This document shows positions 25,411 through 35,577 of a stretch of DNA of 35,840 nt, one piece after another. The notes under the pieces are model-generated. The model saw only the letters and a program-made list of their open reading frames with translations. It was not told where the DNA came from and did no database searches. The translations under genes were made by a program, and so were the position numbers. The stretch lies in NCBI GenBank assembly GCA_016789745.1, contig JAEUQF010000061.1, forward strand, positions 1-35,840, read 5' to 3'. Each line of letters starts with the position of its first letter. Position 1 is the stretch's first letter. The stretch comes from Bryobacterales bacterium (GTDB taxonomy: Bacteria; Acidobacteriota; Terriglobia; Bryobacterales; Bryobacteraceae).

Positions 25411-26744
25411 TACAGGTTCACTTCCACCACTTCATCGAAAATCCCCTGCGGCAGCGCAATGCCCATCTGCTTCATACGCTCCAGGATCTTCGGCGTATAA
25501 CCCGACCACCGGAACCGCCCCTGCACCTTGCCCGAGTCGCTCACCCCACTGCGGTCGAAAAAGAAGATGTCCTTCGTGCCGACGCGGTCTTCCTCCACAC
25601 CCGTCACTTCCGAAATACTCACGATCTTACGCGACCCGTCCTGCAATCGCGTCACCTGCAGCACAATCTTGATCGCACTGGCCAACTGTTGCACAATGAC
25701 GCGATTCGGTATCTCCAGGTCCGCCATCAGGATCATCGCTTCCAGACGCGAAAACGCATCGCGCGGCGTGTTGGCGTGGATCGTCGTCATCGATCCCTCC
25801 ACACCGGTATTCATCGCCTGCAGCATGTCCAACGCCTCGGCGCCGCGGCACTCACCCACGATGATGCGGTCCGGCCGCATACGCAGCGCCGTCCGCAACA
25901 ACTGCCGCTGGTTCACCCCGCCTTCCCGGTTCACGTTCGGCGGCCGCGTCTCGAACTTCACCACGTGCCGCTGCTGCAACTGCAATTCGGCCGTGTCCTC
26001 AATCGTGATGATCCGCTCGTCCTCCGGGATAAACCGCGACATCGCATTCAGCGTCGTCGTCTTACCGGAACCGGTACCCCCGGAGATCAGAATCGTCGCC
26101 TTCGACTGCACCGCCGCCGCCAGAAAGCGCAGCATCATGTTCGTGATGGTCTTGTTCGCCACCATCTCATCGTTCGTAATGACGTGGCGGCCGAAGCGGC
26201 GAATCGACAGCGCCGGACCATCCAGCGCCAGCGGGCTGATGATCGCGTTCACGCGCGAGCCGTCCAACAACCGCGCGTCCACGATCGGCTGTGCTTCGTC
26301 CACACGCCGTCCCACCTGCGACACGATCTTCTCAATGATATGCAGCAGGTGCGCGTTATCCTTGAACCGCACCGGACTCAACGACAGCTTGCCCTGCCGT
26401 TCGATGTAAACCTTGTTGTAACCGTTGACGAGGATATCCGAGATGGTAGGCTCTTTCAGCAGCGGTTCCAGGGGCCCCAATCCCAGAACTTCGTCCAGCA
26501 CCTCCTCCACCATCTTGTTCTGCTCGGCGGTGGTCATCGGAATCCGCTCTTCTTCGATCAGCCGTTCGACAACACGGCCAATCTCAGCCCGCACCCGATC
26601 CTTCGGCAGCGAAGAAACTTTCTCCAGGTTCAAAACCCCAATAAGCTTCTTATGTACGTCGGACTTGATCTCGAAATAACGGTCTGCGGTCCGGACCGGA
26701 CCGGCATTCGCGCGCGGCGGAAGGGGACGGAAGTTGCTGCCCAA
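25410..26744 (-). CDS. CpaF/TadA-type secretion ATPase
   Basis: The TTG start at 26744 is supported by an AAGGAG site 5 nt upstream (26750-26755); no better start is near. The 444-residue protein contains the N-terminal CpaF region, Walker A SGGTGSGKTT at residues 221-230, then the Asp box and Walker B region (RIIVGECRGAEALDMLQAMN) and the His box MTTIHANTPRDAFSRLEAM. It is a hexameric ATPase driving Tad/Flp pilus assembly or related type II/IV secretion at the inner membrane. It is first in a run of four overlapping genes whose other members are not pilus genes. Confidence 0.92.
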   Translation of the reverse strand: MGSNFRPLPPRANAGPVRTADRYFEIKSDVHKKLIGVLNLEKVSSLPKDRVRAEIGRVVERLIEEERIPMTTAEQNKMVEEVLDEVLGLGPLEPLLKEPTISDILVNGYNKVYIERQGKLSLSPVRFKDNAHLLHIIEKIVSQVGRRVDEAQPIVDARLLDGSRVNAIISPLALDGPALSIRRFGRHVITNDEMVANKTITNMMLRFLAAAVQSKATILISGGTGSGKTTTLNAMSRFIPEDERIITIEDTAELQLQQRHVVKFETRPPNVNREGGVNQRQLLRTALRMRPDRIIVGECRGAEALDMLQAMNTGVEGSMTTIHANTPRDAFSRLEAMILMADLEIPNRVIVQQLASAIKIVLQVTRLQDGSRKIVSISEVTGVEEDRVGTKDIFFFDRSGVSDSGKVQGRFRWSGYTPKILERMKQMGIALPQGIFDEVVEVNL

Positions 26745-26775
26745 GGCGACTCCTTACAATGAATAGATTGAACCA

Positions 26776-26781
26776 ATTATA
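26776..26781 (-). promoter_or_regulatory. Consensus TATAAT -10 of the cpaF-like operon
   Basis: A perfect TATAAT on the minus strand predicts a start near 26769 and a leader of about 25 nt carrying AAGGAG. No convincing -35 was seen. It lies in the 43-nt divergent gap shared with the sulfatase-like ORF. Confidence 0.55.
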
Positions 26782-26787
26782 GCCAGC

Positions 26788-27714
26788 ATGCTACGCAGGC
26801 ATTTCCTACAAATATTCGGCGCGGCTGCCCTGGCCCAAAGCGGCCCCCAGCCTGGCGTGTTGCTGATCGTGGCCGAAGGCTGGCGCGGCTGGCCCCCGGA
26901 GCAAACCACCAACCTGCAACGCCTGCAAAAAGAAAGCCTGTACTGCACCAGAGCCTACGCCACCTGCCCTCAGGATGAATCTGCCCACGCGGTGCTTTCC
27001 TCCGGTATGTTCGCCCACGCCATAGTGGGGCAGGCGTCCACGCCTGCCGCAGCCCGCCATAGCCTTGGCGGCGGCGGGGGCGACCTCCAGGTCGCGTCCC
27101 TTCGCTCCACCAAACCCACCTACGATGCACGTATCCTAGACATGGACCGTCAACTCGGCGCCATACTCGACAAACTCAATCCGCAGTCCCCCGTCATCTT
27201 CACCGCCACCTCCGGAGACCTCGCCGGAGCCCACGGCACCACCGGAGCCGACGAACCCTACGAAGAATCCGCCCGCGTTCCCCTAGTCTTCCGCTTTCCC
27301 GGCATGCTGACGGCAGGCACCAGCAGCGATATCCTCATCTCTCACGTGGACATCTATCCGACTGTCCTTGGATTCCTGCAGCGCGGCCCTGATCCAAACA
27401 TGCAGGGTCGCGACTGGTCCACCCTCCTCCGCACCGGCAAAGGCGAGCGCCCCGAATCCGTCTTCTGCCAGGGCAAACTAAGAAACCCCACAGAGTGGCG
27501 GATGGTTGTGCGCGGCTTCGACAAATTAGTCACCGACCGCGAAGGCGAGCCCACTCACCTCTTCAACATCGCCCAGGACCCCATGGAAATCGACAACCTC
27601 GTCGACCTCCGCGCCCACCTCCGTAAGAAGGACGAACTCTCCGCCCTTCTCCAGATCTGGCGCAAGAAGACCAACGACGGCCGCAGCGCTTCCGGCCTCC
27701 GTCAGCGCAAATAA
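26788..27714 (+). CDS. Degenerate sulfatase-like protein (pseudoenzyme or decaying gene)
   Basis: The 308-residue ORF keeps the sulfatase layout: exported start (MLRRHFLQIFGAAALAQ), GVLLIVAEGWRG at the metal strand, DESAHAVLSSG where C-x-P-x-R-x-x-L-x-x-G is expected, TATSGDLAGAHGTTG for SDHGD..G, and YEESARVPLVFRFPG near the middle. Each catalytic element is changed: the N-terminal Asp ligands, the formylglycine Cys/Arg (aligned to D and H) and the SDHG metal ligands. About 190 residues between the signature and SDHG blocks are replaced by a short low-complexity piece encoded by a palindromic repeat (27029-27095). The function is probably lost or non-catalytic. Its 3' end overlaps the convergent CehA/McbA gene by 13 nt. 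Confidence 0.65.
   Translation: MLRRHFLQIFGAAALAQSGPQPGVLLIVAEGWRGWPPEQTTNLQRLQKESLYCTRAYATCPQDESAHAVLSSGMFAHAIVGQASTPAAARHSLGGGGGDLQVASLRSTKPTYDARILDMDRQLGAILDKLNPQSPVIFTATSGDLAGAHGTTGADEPYEESARVPLVFRFPGMLTAGTSSDILISHVDIYPTVLGFLQRGPDPNMQGRDWSTLLRTGKGERPESVFCQGKLRNPTEWRMVVRGFDKLVTDREGEPTHLFNIAQDPMEIDNLVDLRAHLRKKDELSALLQIWRKKTNDGRSASGLRQRK
27029..27095. repeat. Triple-palindrome repeat element inside a coding region
   Basis: Three palindromes follow one another: 27029-27048 (GGCAGGCGT, CC, ACGCCTGCC), 27054-27071 (CCGCCA, 6-nt loop, TGGCGG) and 27080-27095 (GCGACCT, CC, AGGTCGC). They encode the low-complexity stretch QASTPAAARHSLGGGGGDLQ in the degenerate sulfatase. The structure is that of an intergenic REP-type element, here sitting in frame in an ORF. 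Confidence 0.7.
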
Positions 27715-29585
27715 ACCTCGCGCGCCTTCTTGAACAGCGCCAGCACTTCCTGTTTCTTCGCCGCCGTCGAAAACTGCCCCCGCTGTTCGGTCCGCGCAAT
27801 CAGCTTATCGATCCACTCCACCCAGAACGCCGCATCCTCCGGCGACCGCACCGGCTTCCCGCCGATCTGCACGTACACCGGACTGGTATGCGCGAACACC
27901 CGGTCATCATTCACCACCATCCGGTTGCCCGCCCCGCGCACCCGCGCCGCAATCCATGAACTGCGGTCCAGTTCCAACGTCCGCATCATCGGCTGCGCCT
28001 TCCCATTCACCACCAACTCCACTTCATCGGTCTGCATCGCCAGCGCCGACTTCATCGTCACATCCACTCGCACCCGCGCCGGACCCTCCTCAAACTTCAG
28101 CACCGACCCCGGCACCGCCCCGTTCACCGTCAAATACAGCGTCGGACCATTCGTGGCAAACGTCCGCCCCGCCTTGAAAGCCTTCACCCAGTTCTCATAA
28201 GTCGGCGGCCCGTCCACCTTCGCATACACTCGCCCGCCGCCCGGCAGGTAGTGATCCGCCACGTTCGTGAAACTGTCCGTGCCGGCCGAAATCCCCAACC
28301 GGAACCCGCAGTTCAACAGCCGGTACCACAACTCCAGCGCCACATCTTCCGGATTATTCGACAGCACATCCATCGCATCGATCTCGCCCAATGCCAAATC
28401 CACGGGCATCTCCCGCATGCTGGCCTGCTCGAAGTTCGCCCCATAGCCCGGATGCGCATACGTCACCGCGCCGCCCTGCGCCCGCGCGGCCTTCGCCTGC
28501 GTGTAGTTCGCCGGATAATCATCCGGCTGTTCCGATCCCCGAAACCCCGTGTACAAAGGCTCCACCAGCTTCTTCAAGTTGAAGAAACACATGTGCCCGT
28601 ACAACCCCGCATTCCGCATCTCCTCGTTCCAATACACGAAGTACGGCGCCGGCAGCAGGTCCGACACCTTCCCTTCAAACCACTTGCGATCATGCACCAC
28701 ATCGCCCGAAGAATTCGCCACCACCATGTTCGGAATGTTCAAATCTTCCGCCAGCGTGTACAGCCGCACGTCATCCCGCGTGACCACCTGATGATGCGGC
28801 GCCGTGTAGTTGGCGTGAATGTGCGCATCGGCCGCATACCAGCCCAGCGCCGCCTGGTACGTCCAACGCTGCGGCCGCATCGTCACCTCCTGCGGCCCAT
28901 CCAGACGCACCGTGCGTGACACCAACTCATACTCCGTCCCACGCGTCACTTCTATCCGCGTCTCGCCCGCCGGCAACTCGATCGAAAACGTGCCCTCGGC
29001 GTGAAAGAACGGCTCCGCAGCCTCCGAAATGTAGCGATTCACCGATCCCTTCGGCGCATACGCCAACCCATCCGCCCCCGTCAGATACACCCGCGAAGGC
29101 TCCGCCAGATGCACCGTCAGCTTATGCAGCGGCCGCACATCAAACGTGTATTCCCGCCCGTCAATCACTCGTTTGTGAACGCCGGTCTCCTTCTCCACCA
29201 CCTTCCGCAGATAGCCCTTGCCATCGCGAATCACTGGAAGGTTGAAGATCCGCCCCTGCCCCAATACATAATCCGTACGCCCCACAAACTCGCCCCGGTC
29301 TAGCGTCTTCATGTCCACCGACCGGAACACAAAGCGGTCCCGCAGCGATTGCAACGCCGGCGCCAGCGATCGCCGCCGCATCAGAAACCGCGCCATATCG
29401 CCAAACCCAACTTCGCCCTCGTAGTCGATCTCAATCAGCCCGTTGTGATTGATCCAAAAACTCAGGTCCTCGTGTCCCTCCAACGAATGCGACACCGCTG
29501 CCTGCCCCGCGCGGGCCTCCGGATGGTTCCGTATCCCAACCACCAGCAACATCCCGAATCCAGCCATCAGTCCTAGGCGCCGCAT
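27702..29585 (-). CDS. CehA/McbA family PHP-type metallohydrolase
   Basis: The 627-residue protein has an N-terminal hydrophobic segment (MRRLGLMAGFGMLLVVGI). A beta-rich N-terminal half of about 260 residues precedes the PHP-type core: WYAADAHIHANYT with HxH metal ligands, AVTYAHPGYG, and LGISAGTDSFTN. The family includes phosphoesterases and carbamate hydrolases; the actual substrate is unknown. It is probably exported. It lies 13 nt downstream of the SDR gene, and its stop overlaps the convergent sulfatase-like gene. Confidence 0.85.
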   Translation of the reverse strand: MRRLGLMAGFGMLLVVGIRNHPEARAGQAAVSHSLEGHEDLSFWINHNGLIEIDYEGEVGFGDMARFLMRRRSLAPALQSLRDRFVFRSVDMKTLDRGEFVGRTDYVLGQGRIFNLPVIRDGKGYLRKVVEKETGVHKRVIDGREYTFDVRPLHKLTVHLAEPSRVYLTGADGLAYAPKGSVNRYISEAAEPFFHAEGTFSIELPAGETRIEVTRGTEYELVSRTVRLDGPQEVTMRPQRWTYQAALGWYAADAHIHANYTAPHHQVVTRDDVRLYTLAEDLNIPNMVVANSSGDVVHDRKWFEGKVSDLLPAPYFVYWNEEMRNAGLYGHMCFFNLKKLVEPLYTGFRGSEQPDDYPANYTQAKAARAQGGAVTYAHPGYGANFEQASMREMPVDLALGEIDAMDVLSNNPEDVALELWYRLLNCGFRLGISAGTDSFTNVADHYLPGGGRVYAKVDGPPTYENWVKAFKAGRTFATNGPTLYLTVNGAVPGSVLKFEEGPARVRVDVTMKSALAMQTDEVELVVNGKAQPMMRTLELDRSSWIAARVRGAGNRMVVNDDRVFAHTSPVYVQIGGKPVRSPEDAAFWVEWIDKLIARTEQRGQFSTAAKKQEVLALFKKAREVYLR

Positions 29586-29598
29586 GCTGATGTTGAGC

Positions 29599-30507
29599 TT
29601 ACAACAAGCCTAGCTTCGGCCAAATGTCCGGCTGCGCCCCATCCACATCACGGAAGCCATAAACACCCGCCAATTCGCCCGAACTCACGGACTTCTGGTT
29701 CCAGCGCGCCTTCTCCGCGTCCGCCGCCACCGCCGCAACGGCACGCCCCACATACCGCGGCGTCTCCGACATCCCGAAACCCTCCGGTGCCGTCGTACCC
29801 ACCGCCGTCCGCCAGTTCTCTTCCCTCACACCGAATGTCTCCAGCATGATCTCGCTCCGCATCCATCCAGGCGTAATCGCCAAAGCCGTCCCGCCGTGCT
29901 TTGCCAACTCATGCCCCTGGCTGAATGCCAGCCGATTCACGGCCACCTTCGCCAAGTCATAGTAGACCGAGATCCGATAATGCGACGCATTGTAGTCATT
30001 CGTCCCATCCGTCACCTCCACCAGCAGCCCGCCCGGTCTCCGGATCAGCAGCGGCAGCAGGTAATGCGACGTAATCAGGTGCGTGTCAATCGCCAACCGC
30101 AGGATGCGCAGCCCCTTCTCCAGGTCATGCTCCCAGATCGGGGTGTCCCACTCCGCCGGCCCGCCCTTCAACGTTTCGGCACCCCAGATATCGTTCACCA
30201 GCACATCCAGACGCCCATACTCCTCATCCACCTGAGCCGCCAGGGCGCGCACTTGCTCCGGCTCCAGGTGATCCGTGGGAATCGCCACGCCTATCCCGCC
30301 AAGCTCCGAAACCAGTTCCGCCGTTTCTTCAATCGTCTCACTGCGGTTGTATTCGGAACGCCGCCCGCGCGTGGTGCGTCCGGTGCAGATCACTGTTGCC
30401 CCCGCCTCACCCAACGCCGCCGCAATCCCCCGCCCCGCGCCTCGCGTGGCGCCCGCCACCAGCGCCACTTTCCCTCGCAACGCATCTCCATCCGGCATGC
30501 AAGTCAT
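29599..30507 (-). CDS. Short-chain dehydrogenase/reductase
   Basis: This 302-residue SDR has the nucleotide motif GATRGAGRG, the following basic residues [10 protein letters not shown] that suggest NADP(H), [10 protein letters not shown] in place of NNAG, and the catalytic YDLAK (Y-x3-K). The C-terminal extension ([13 protein letters not shown] through [10 protein letters not shown]) belongs to a subgroup larger than classical SDRs. Start 30507 lies 6 nt below GACAAT; ATG 30498, with AAGGG 9 nt upstream, is an equally good choice. The substrate is unknown. It is divergent from the amidohydrolase gene. Confidence 0.87.
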   Translation of the reverse strand: MTCMPDGDALRGKVALVAGATRGAGRGIAAALGEAGATVICTGRTTRGRRSEYNRSETIEETAELVSELGGIGVAIPTDHLEPEQVRALAAQVDEEYGRLDVLVNDIWGAETLKGGPAEWDTPIWEHDLEKGLRILRLAIDTHLITSHYLLPLLIRRPGGLLVEVTDGTNDYNASHYRISVYYDLAKVAVNRLAFSQGHELAKHGGTALAITPGWMRSEIMLETFGVREENWRTAVGTTAPEGFGMSETPRYVGRAVAAVAADAEKARWNQKSVSSGELAGVYGFRDVDGAQPDIWPKLGLL

Positions 30508-30524
30508 CCCTTCATTGTCCCTGC

Positions 30525-30530
30525 TATGAT
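30525..30530 (+). promoter_or_regulatory. Extended -10 promoter of the amidohydrolase gene
   Basis: TGC followed by TATGAT forms an extended -10 (TGn-TATGAT). The predicted leader of about 20 nt contains AAGGAGG (30543-30549), 8 nt before the ATG at 30558. Confidence 0.6.
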
Positions 30531-30557
30531 TTCCTCACACCGAAGGAGGCGCCGCCC

Positions 30558-32066
<1,509 letters not shown>

Positions 32067-32101
32067 TCTCACAGCGATCACTCTCTGGGTTGTTCGGTCT
32101 T

Positions 32102-32128
32102 CTTAGCGAGCTTGGCGGGCTTGGCGAG
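32102..32128 (+). repeat. Three tandem 9-bp imperfect repeats
   Basis: CTTAGCGAG, CTTGGCGGG and CTTGGCGAG follow one another directly in the 148-nt gap upstream of tex. Nothing else is clear in the gap apart from a TATACA at 32187-32192 that could be a -10 for tex. Confidence 0.5.
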
Positions 32129-32214
32129 AAACTTTCTTGGTCATCGCGTCTCCAACTTGTCAAGCCCAAAATCCGCCGCACCGCCCTATACACTCCCCGC
32201 CCGGCTGCGCGAAT

Positions 32215-34527
32215 ATGGAAAGGATGTCTGCAGCAAGTCCCACCCCGTTGGCCCCTTCCGTCCTGGTCCACATCGCGCAGTTGATCAACGTACCGCTCAA
32301 GAGTCTCGTTGCCACCATTGAACTGCTGGACGAAGGCGCCACCGTACCCTTCATCGCCCGTTACCGCAAAGAAGCCACGGGCAACCTGGATGAGGTCCAG
32401 ATCCGCGATACGCAGGAAAAGCTGGAATACTTCCGCGAGCTGGAAGACCGCCGCGCCAGCATTCTGCAGTCCATCCAGGAGCAGGGCAAACTCACCGACG
32501 AGCTTCGCAAGAAGATCGAAGCTACCATGGAGAAGAACGAGCTCGAGGATCTCTACCTTCCCTACAAGCCCAAGCGCCGCACTAAAGCTTCCATCGCGCG
32601 CGACAAGGGTCTGGAACCGCTCGCCAACTTCCTTTGGGAACAGGCCGAAGGCGCCGGCGATCTCTATGAACTCGCCGCCACCTTCGTCAGCGCCGAAAAG
32701 GAAGTCAACAGCATCGACGAAGCGCTCGAAGGCGCCCGCCACATCATCGCCGAAGTGGTCAGCGAAAATGCCGACTTCCGTAAGAAAGTCCGCGCCATGA
32801 TGGCCGAAGGCGGCATGGTTGTCAGCCGCCGCATCGAAGGCGTCGAAGATCCCGAAAGCAAGTACACGCAATACTACGAGTTCCGCGAGCCCGCCTCCAA
32901 AATCCCTTCCCACCGCATGCTGGCCATCCGCCGCGGCGCCAAGGAAGGCGTCCTCCACTTCGAAATCGAGCTCGAATCCGCCGGCCCCGTCACCTGGCTC
33001 GAATCCCAGGTCATCAAGTCCAACGGCGACACCGCCTATCACCTCCGCGACGCCATCACCGATTCCTATGAGCGCCTCTTGAATCCCTCCATCCAGACGG
33101 AAGTCCGCCTGGAACTCAAGGACCGCTCCGACGAAGACGCCATCAAGGTCTTCCGAGACAACCTCGAAAACCTCCTCCTTTCCCCGCCCGCCGGCATGCT
33201 CTCCGTCATCGGCATTGACCCCGGCATCCGCACCGGCTGCAAGATCGCCGTCGTCGACAACACCGGCAAGTTCCTGGAACACTCCGTCATCTACCCGCAC
33301 GAGCCCAAAAATGACTTGGCCGGTTCCGTGAAAACGCTGGCGTCGCTCATCGCCCGCCATAACGTACAGGCCCTCGCCATCGGCAACGGCACCGCCTCCC
33401 GCGAAACCTCCGCCTTCGTTAACGACTTCCTTCGTCAGGCCGGCCTATCGAAGGTCTTCAGCGTCGTCGTCAGCGAGTCCGGCGCCAGCGTCTACTCCGC
33501 TTCCGACGTCGCCCGCCAGGAATTCCCTGACCTCGACCTCACCGTCCGCGGAGCCATCTCCATTGCCCGCCGCCTGCAGGACCCCCTTGCCGAACTCGTC
33601 AAGGTCGACCCCAAATCCATCGGCGTCGGCCAGTACCAGCACGATGTCGACCAGCGCCGCCTCAAACAGAGCCTGGAAGCCACCGTCGAATCCTGCGTCA
33701 ACCGCGTCGGTGTCGACCTCAACACCGCCTCCGTCCCGCTCCTCCGGCACGTCTCCGGCCTCAACGAACGCACCGCTCAGAACATCGTCGAGTTCCGCAA
33801 CCAGAACGGCCGTTTCCGCAATCGCAAGCAGTTGATGGAAGTGAGCGGCCTCGGCCCCAAGACCTTCCAGTTGGCCGCCGGCTTCCTCCGCATCCGCGGC
33901 GGCGATAACCCGCTCGATGTCACGGCCGTGCACCCCGAGTCCTACGACATCGTCGAAAAGATCGCTGACTCGCTCAAGGTCAGCCTCGCCGACCTTATCG
34001 CCAATCCCAAGCTCATCGAAAACGTCGACATCCAGGCCTTCCGCACCGAACAGGCCGGCTCCTACACCCTCACCGATATTAAAGAAGAACTCCGCAAGCC
34101 CGGCCGCGACCCTCGCGACACCTTCCAATTGCCCAGCTTCCGCGATGACGTCAAGGAAATCGTCGACCTCAAGCCCGGCATGCAACTCGAAGGCGTCATC
34201 ACCAACGTCACCCGCTTCGGCGCCTTCGTCGACATCGGCGTTCACCAGGATGGCCTCGTCCACGTCAGCGAACTTAGCAACCGCTTCGTCAAGGATCCGG
34301 CCGAGTTCGTGAAAGCCGGCCAGATCGTCAAGGTCCAGGTCCTTACGGCCGACCCCAAAACCAAGCGCGTCGCCCTCTCCATGAAGGCCTGTGAGCCCAA
34401 GCCCGCCGGCGGTGGCGGTGGCTCGCGCCCGCCGCAGAAGGGTCAACCCGCACCTAAGCAACAGCCGCCGAAGAAGAGCCTGGAAGACCAACTCGCGGCG
34501 CTCAACACCAAGTTCCGCACCCGCTAG
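32215..34527 (+). CDS. tex: RNA-binding transcriptional accessory protein Tex
   Basis: From the ATG at 32215 the protein has 770 residues, the usual Tex length. The Tex N-domain includes VPFIARYRKEATGNLDEVQI, the YqgF/RNase H-like domain SVIGIDPGIRTGCKIAVVD, and the helix-hairpin-helix region LNTASVPLLRHVSGLNERTA. The C-terminal S1 domain reads LEGVITNVTRFGAFVDIGVH, then DGLVHVSELS. A Gly/Pro/Gln-rich tail follows. Tex binds nucleic acid and is linked to transcription processes in the cytoplasm. ATG 32224 is also possible, but GGAAAGG lies directly against it. The methyltransferase gene starts 5 nt after its stop. Confidence 0.96.
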   Translation: MERMSAASPTPLAPSVLVHIAQLINVPLKSLVATIELLDEGATVPFIARYRKEATGNLDEVQIRDTQEKLEYFRELEDRRASILQSIQEQGKLTDELRKKIEATMEKNELEDLYLPYKPKRRTKASIARDKGLEPLANFLWEQAEGAGDLYELAATFVSAEKEVNSIDEALEGARHIIAEVVSENADFRKKVRAMMAEGGMVVSRRIEGVEDPESKYTQYYEFREPASKIPSHRMLAIRRGAKEGVLHFEIELESAGPVTWLESQVIKSNGDTAYHLRDAITDSYERLLNPSIQTEVRLELKDRSDEDAIKVFRDNLENLLLSPPAGMLSVIGIDPGIRTGCKIAVVDNTGKFLEHSVIYPHEPKNDLAGSVKTLASLIARHNVQALAIGNGTASRETSAFVNDFLRQAGLSKVFSVVVSESGASVYSASDVARQEFPDLDLTVRGAISIARRLQDPLAELVKVDPKSIGVGQYQHDVDQRRLKQSLEATVESCVNRVGVDLNTASVPLLRHVSGLNERTAQNIVEFRNQNGRFRNRKQLMEVSGLGPKTFQLAAGFLRIRGGDNPLDVTAVHPESYDIVEKIADSLKVSLADLIANPKLIENVDIQAFRTEQAGSYTLTDIKEELRKPGRDPRDTFQLPSFRDDVKEIVDLKPGMQLEGVITNVTRFGAFVDIGVHQDGLVHVSELSNRFVKDPAEFVKAGQIVKVQVLTADPKTKRVALSMKACEPKPAGGGGGSRPPQKGQPAPKQQPPKKSLEDQLAALNTKFRTR

Positions 34528-34532
34528 CAGCC

Positions 34533-35144
34533 ATGGAAGCCCGTTCGCACTGGAACCAGGTCTACCAGACCAAGGCCTTCGATCAGGTCAGTTGGTACCA
34601 GCCGCATCTCGAAACTTCGCTCGCCATCATCCGCAAACTCACTTCCCCCGCCGCCAGCGTCATCGACGTCGGCGGCGGCGAATCCACTCTCGTCGATGAT
34701 CTCCTCGACGCCGGTTACCGGAACCTCACCGTTCTTGACATCGCCGAAGCCGCGCTGGCCTTCACCCGCGATCGTCTCGGCCGCAAAGCCGCCAACGTGA
34801 ACTGGCTCGCCGCCGACATCACCACTGCCACGCTCCCTCAAGCCGCCTACGACCTCTGGCACGATCGCGCCGTGTTTCACTTCCTCACGGAGCCTGAACA
34901 ACGCCGTGCCTACGTCGACCGCGTCACCACCGCCGTCCGCCCCGACGGCTACGTTCTCATCGCCACCTTCGGCGAACACGGCCCGCGCCAGTGCAGCGGC
35001 CTCGATATCGTCCGCTACAACCCCTCCGCGCTCCACGGCGAATTCGGCCGCCGCTTCGAACTGCTCGAAAGCCTGGAAGAAACACACCAGACCCCCTGGG
35101 GCGCCACGCAGCAGTTCCTCTACTGCTATTGCCGCGTCGGTTGA
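34533..35144 (+). CDS. Class I SAM-dependent methyltransferase
   Basis: The 203-residue protein has a Rossmann methyltransferase core: motif I SVIDVGGGES, acidic strand LTVLDIAEAAL, LAADITTATLP and motif DLWHDRAVFHFL. The opening HWNQVYQTKAFDQVSWYQPH is common in a small family that includes thiopurine-type methyltransferases. The acceptor substrate is not evident. It lies 5 nt downstream of tex and is probably in the same transcript. Confidence 0.9.
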   Translation: MEARSHWNQVYQTKAFDQVSWYQPHLETSLAIIRKLTSPAASVIDVGGGESTLVDDLLDAGYRNLTVLDIAEAALAFTRDRLGRKAANVNWLAADITTATLPQAAYDLWHDRAVFHFLTEPEQRRAYVDRVTTAVRPDGYVLIATFGEHGPRQCSGLDIVRYNPSALHGEFGRRFELLESLEETHQTPWGATQQFLYCYCRVG

Positions 35145-35163
35145 TTCTGCCAAAATGGTATTC

Positions 35164-35538
35164 GTGAGCACCAAAGTGTTGCCGGAGCTGAGCGAAAACC
35201 GCGCCTCCGCCCTCTGCTACCTGCTCGGCCCCATCACCGGTTTCCTCTTCCTCACCCTCCAGCCGTACTCGCGCAATATGCTGGTACGCTTCCACGCCTG
35301 GCAGTCCATCTTCGCCGGCGCCGCCCTTGCCCTTTTCTACATCGCCGTCCTCATCCTCAGCCCCCACCTTCCCTGGGTTCTCCTCAGCTTCGTCTGGTTC
35401 TTCGTCTTCGGCGTCCTGCTCAGCAGCGTCGTCCTCTGGGTCTACCTCATCGCCAAAACCTTCACCGGCGAACGCCTGGTCATCCCCGTCATCGGGGAAC
35501 GCGCCGAAGACCGCGCCTACGCCGACGGAAACTTGTAG
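35164..35538 (+). CDS. DUF4870-like small membrane protein
   Basis: GTG at 35164 is preferred to ATG 35155 because it gives the usual opening MSTKVLPELSENRASALCYL and because CAAAAT (35151-35156) lies 7 nt upstream. The 124-residue protein has three to four membrane helices (ALCYLLGPITGFLFLTL, IFAGAALALFYIAVLIL, WVLLSFVWFFVFGVLL). Between the first two is the typical YSRNMLVRFHAWQSI motif. Its role is unknown. ATG 35155 cannot be excluded. Confidence 0.75.
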   Translation: MSTKVLPELSENRASALCYLLGPITGFLFLTLQPYSRNMLVRFHAWQSIFAGAALALFYIAVLILSPHLPWVLLSFVWFFVFGVLLSSVVLWVYLIAKTFTGERLVIPVIGERAEDRAYADGNL

Positions 35539-35577
35539 CCGTTAACGCACCCCACACGTCTCCTTCTATCAGGCCCT

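Noticed and set aside
30396..30557. 54-residue upstream extension of the amidohydrolase
   Set aside because: Pro-rich shadow of the SDR gene; AAGGAGG marks ATG 30558.
33445..34491. 348-codon minus-strand ORF opposite tex
   Set aside because: Shadow of tex, which has complete recognised domains.
34906..35163. Upstream extension of the DUF4870-like protein
   Set aside because: Antifamily-like Ser/Ala/Pro shadow of the methyltransferase in another frame.
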